From Streptomyces xylophagus (lineage in GTDB: Bacteria; Actinomycetota; Actinomycetes; Streptomycetales; Streptomycetaceae), in NCBI RefSeq assembly GCF_000716435.1, contig NZ_JNWO01000001.1, positions 186,001 through 250,000 of the forward strand: a stretch of DNA of 64,000 nucleotides, written 5' to 3'. Positions 63,948-64,000 of the stretch are shown piece after piece. Made by a program: the position numbers and the translations under genes. The stretch's first letter is position 1, and every line of letters begins with the position of its first letter. The notes under the pieces are model-generated. The model did not search any database, was not told the DNA's origin, and was given only the letters and a program-made list of their open reading frames with translations.

Positions 63948-64000
63948 GCTTGAGTCCTACGGGAACGCACCACTGACGTCCGGGTCGGCCCTCACGGGTC

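Overview
The window is high-GC actinobacterial chromosome, most probably Streptomyces or a close relative. The evidence is the strong G/C third-position bias, frequent GTG and some TTG starts, many 4-nt ATGA/GTGA gene overlaps, RICIN-domain secreted glycosidases with a Streptomyces-type chitinase promoter repeat, and a Fur–KatG pair. I saw no rRNA, tRNA, CRISPR array, insertion sequence or prophage. Almost every base is coding; the gene-free stretches are short and several hold clear operator-like repeats.

Left part, 1–16.5 kb: a GntR regulator and an SDR flanked by four TGTCGACA palindromes; a TetR–SDR–SDR operon; an operon for three secreted RICIN-lectin proteins (GH18 chitinase-like, beta-helix, ThuA-like) behind a chitinase-type promoter; a small membrane protein; a giant LuxR ATPase regulator; a berberine-bridge-type flavin oxidase; and an NPP1-type secreted protein divergent from a LysR regulator.

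16.5–26.2 kb: a complete aerobic CO dehydrogenase operon read leftwards (coxM–coxS–coxL–XdhC-like/YHS–MoxR ATPase–coxG–VWA protein). Most junctions are 4-nt overlaps, and CoxL carries AYACSFR, the form I active-site signature, so this looks like a genuine CO oxidation system. A DyP peroxidase and an aldo/keto reductase follow.

26.4–61.2 kb: a large catabolic island. A P450 and a flavin/F420-type LLM oxidoreductase are followed by two paralogous metal-dependent amidohydrolases. One is divergent from an AsnC/Lrp regulator. The other heads a leftward operon with a complete oligopeptide-type ABC transporter, an unusual alpha/beta-hydrolase-fold protein and an IclR regulator. Next come a ferredoxin and its reductase, a split MaoC/HTD2-type hydratase pair, a second IclR regulator, and a Rieske oxygenase–38-aa membrane peptide–M20-like protein–LigB extradiol dioxygenase–hydrolase operon. 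A nitrate/sulfonate/taurine-type ABC importer with an MDR dehydrogenase runs the other way. After a DeoR/MFS/HAD group there is a second split hydratase pair, another hydrolase, a double-domain CoA-transferase and an acyl-CoA ligase. Together they suggest uptake, side-chain or amide hydrolysis, ring hydroxylation, meta-cleavage, C–C hydrolysis and CoA-dependent chain degradation of an aromatic substrate I cannot identify. A shared ~29-bp promoter element at four of these promoters ties the parts into one probable regulon. A decayed copy of the AsnC gene start upstream of the second amidohydrolase shows that part of the island arose by duplication.

61.2–64 kb: a Fur-family regulator and catalase-peroxidase KatG, with a promoter placed so that the furA message may be leaderless.
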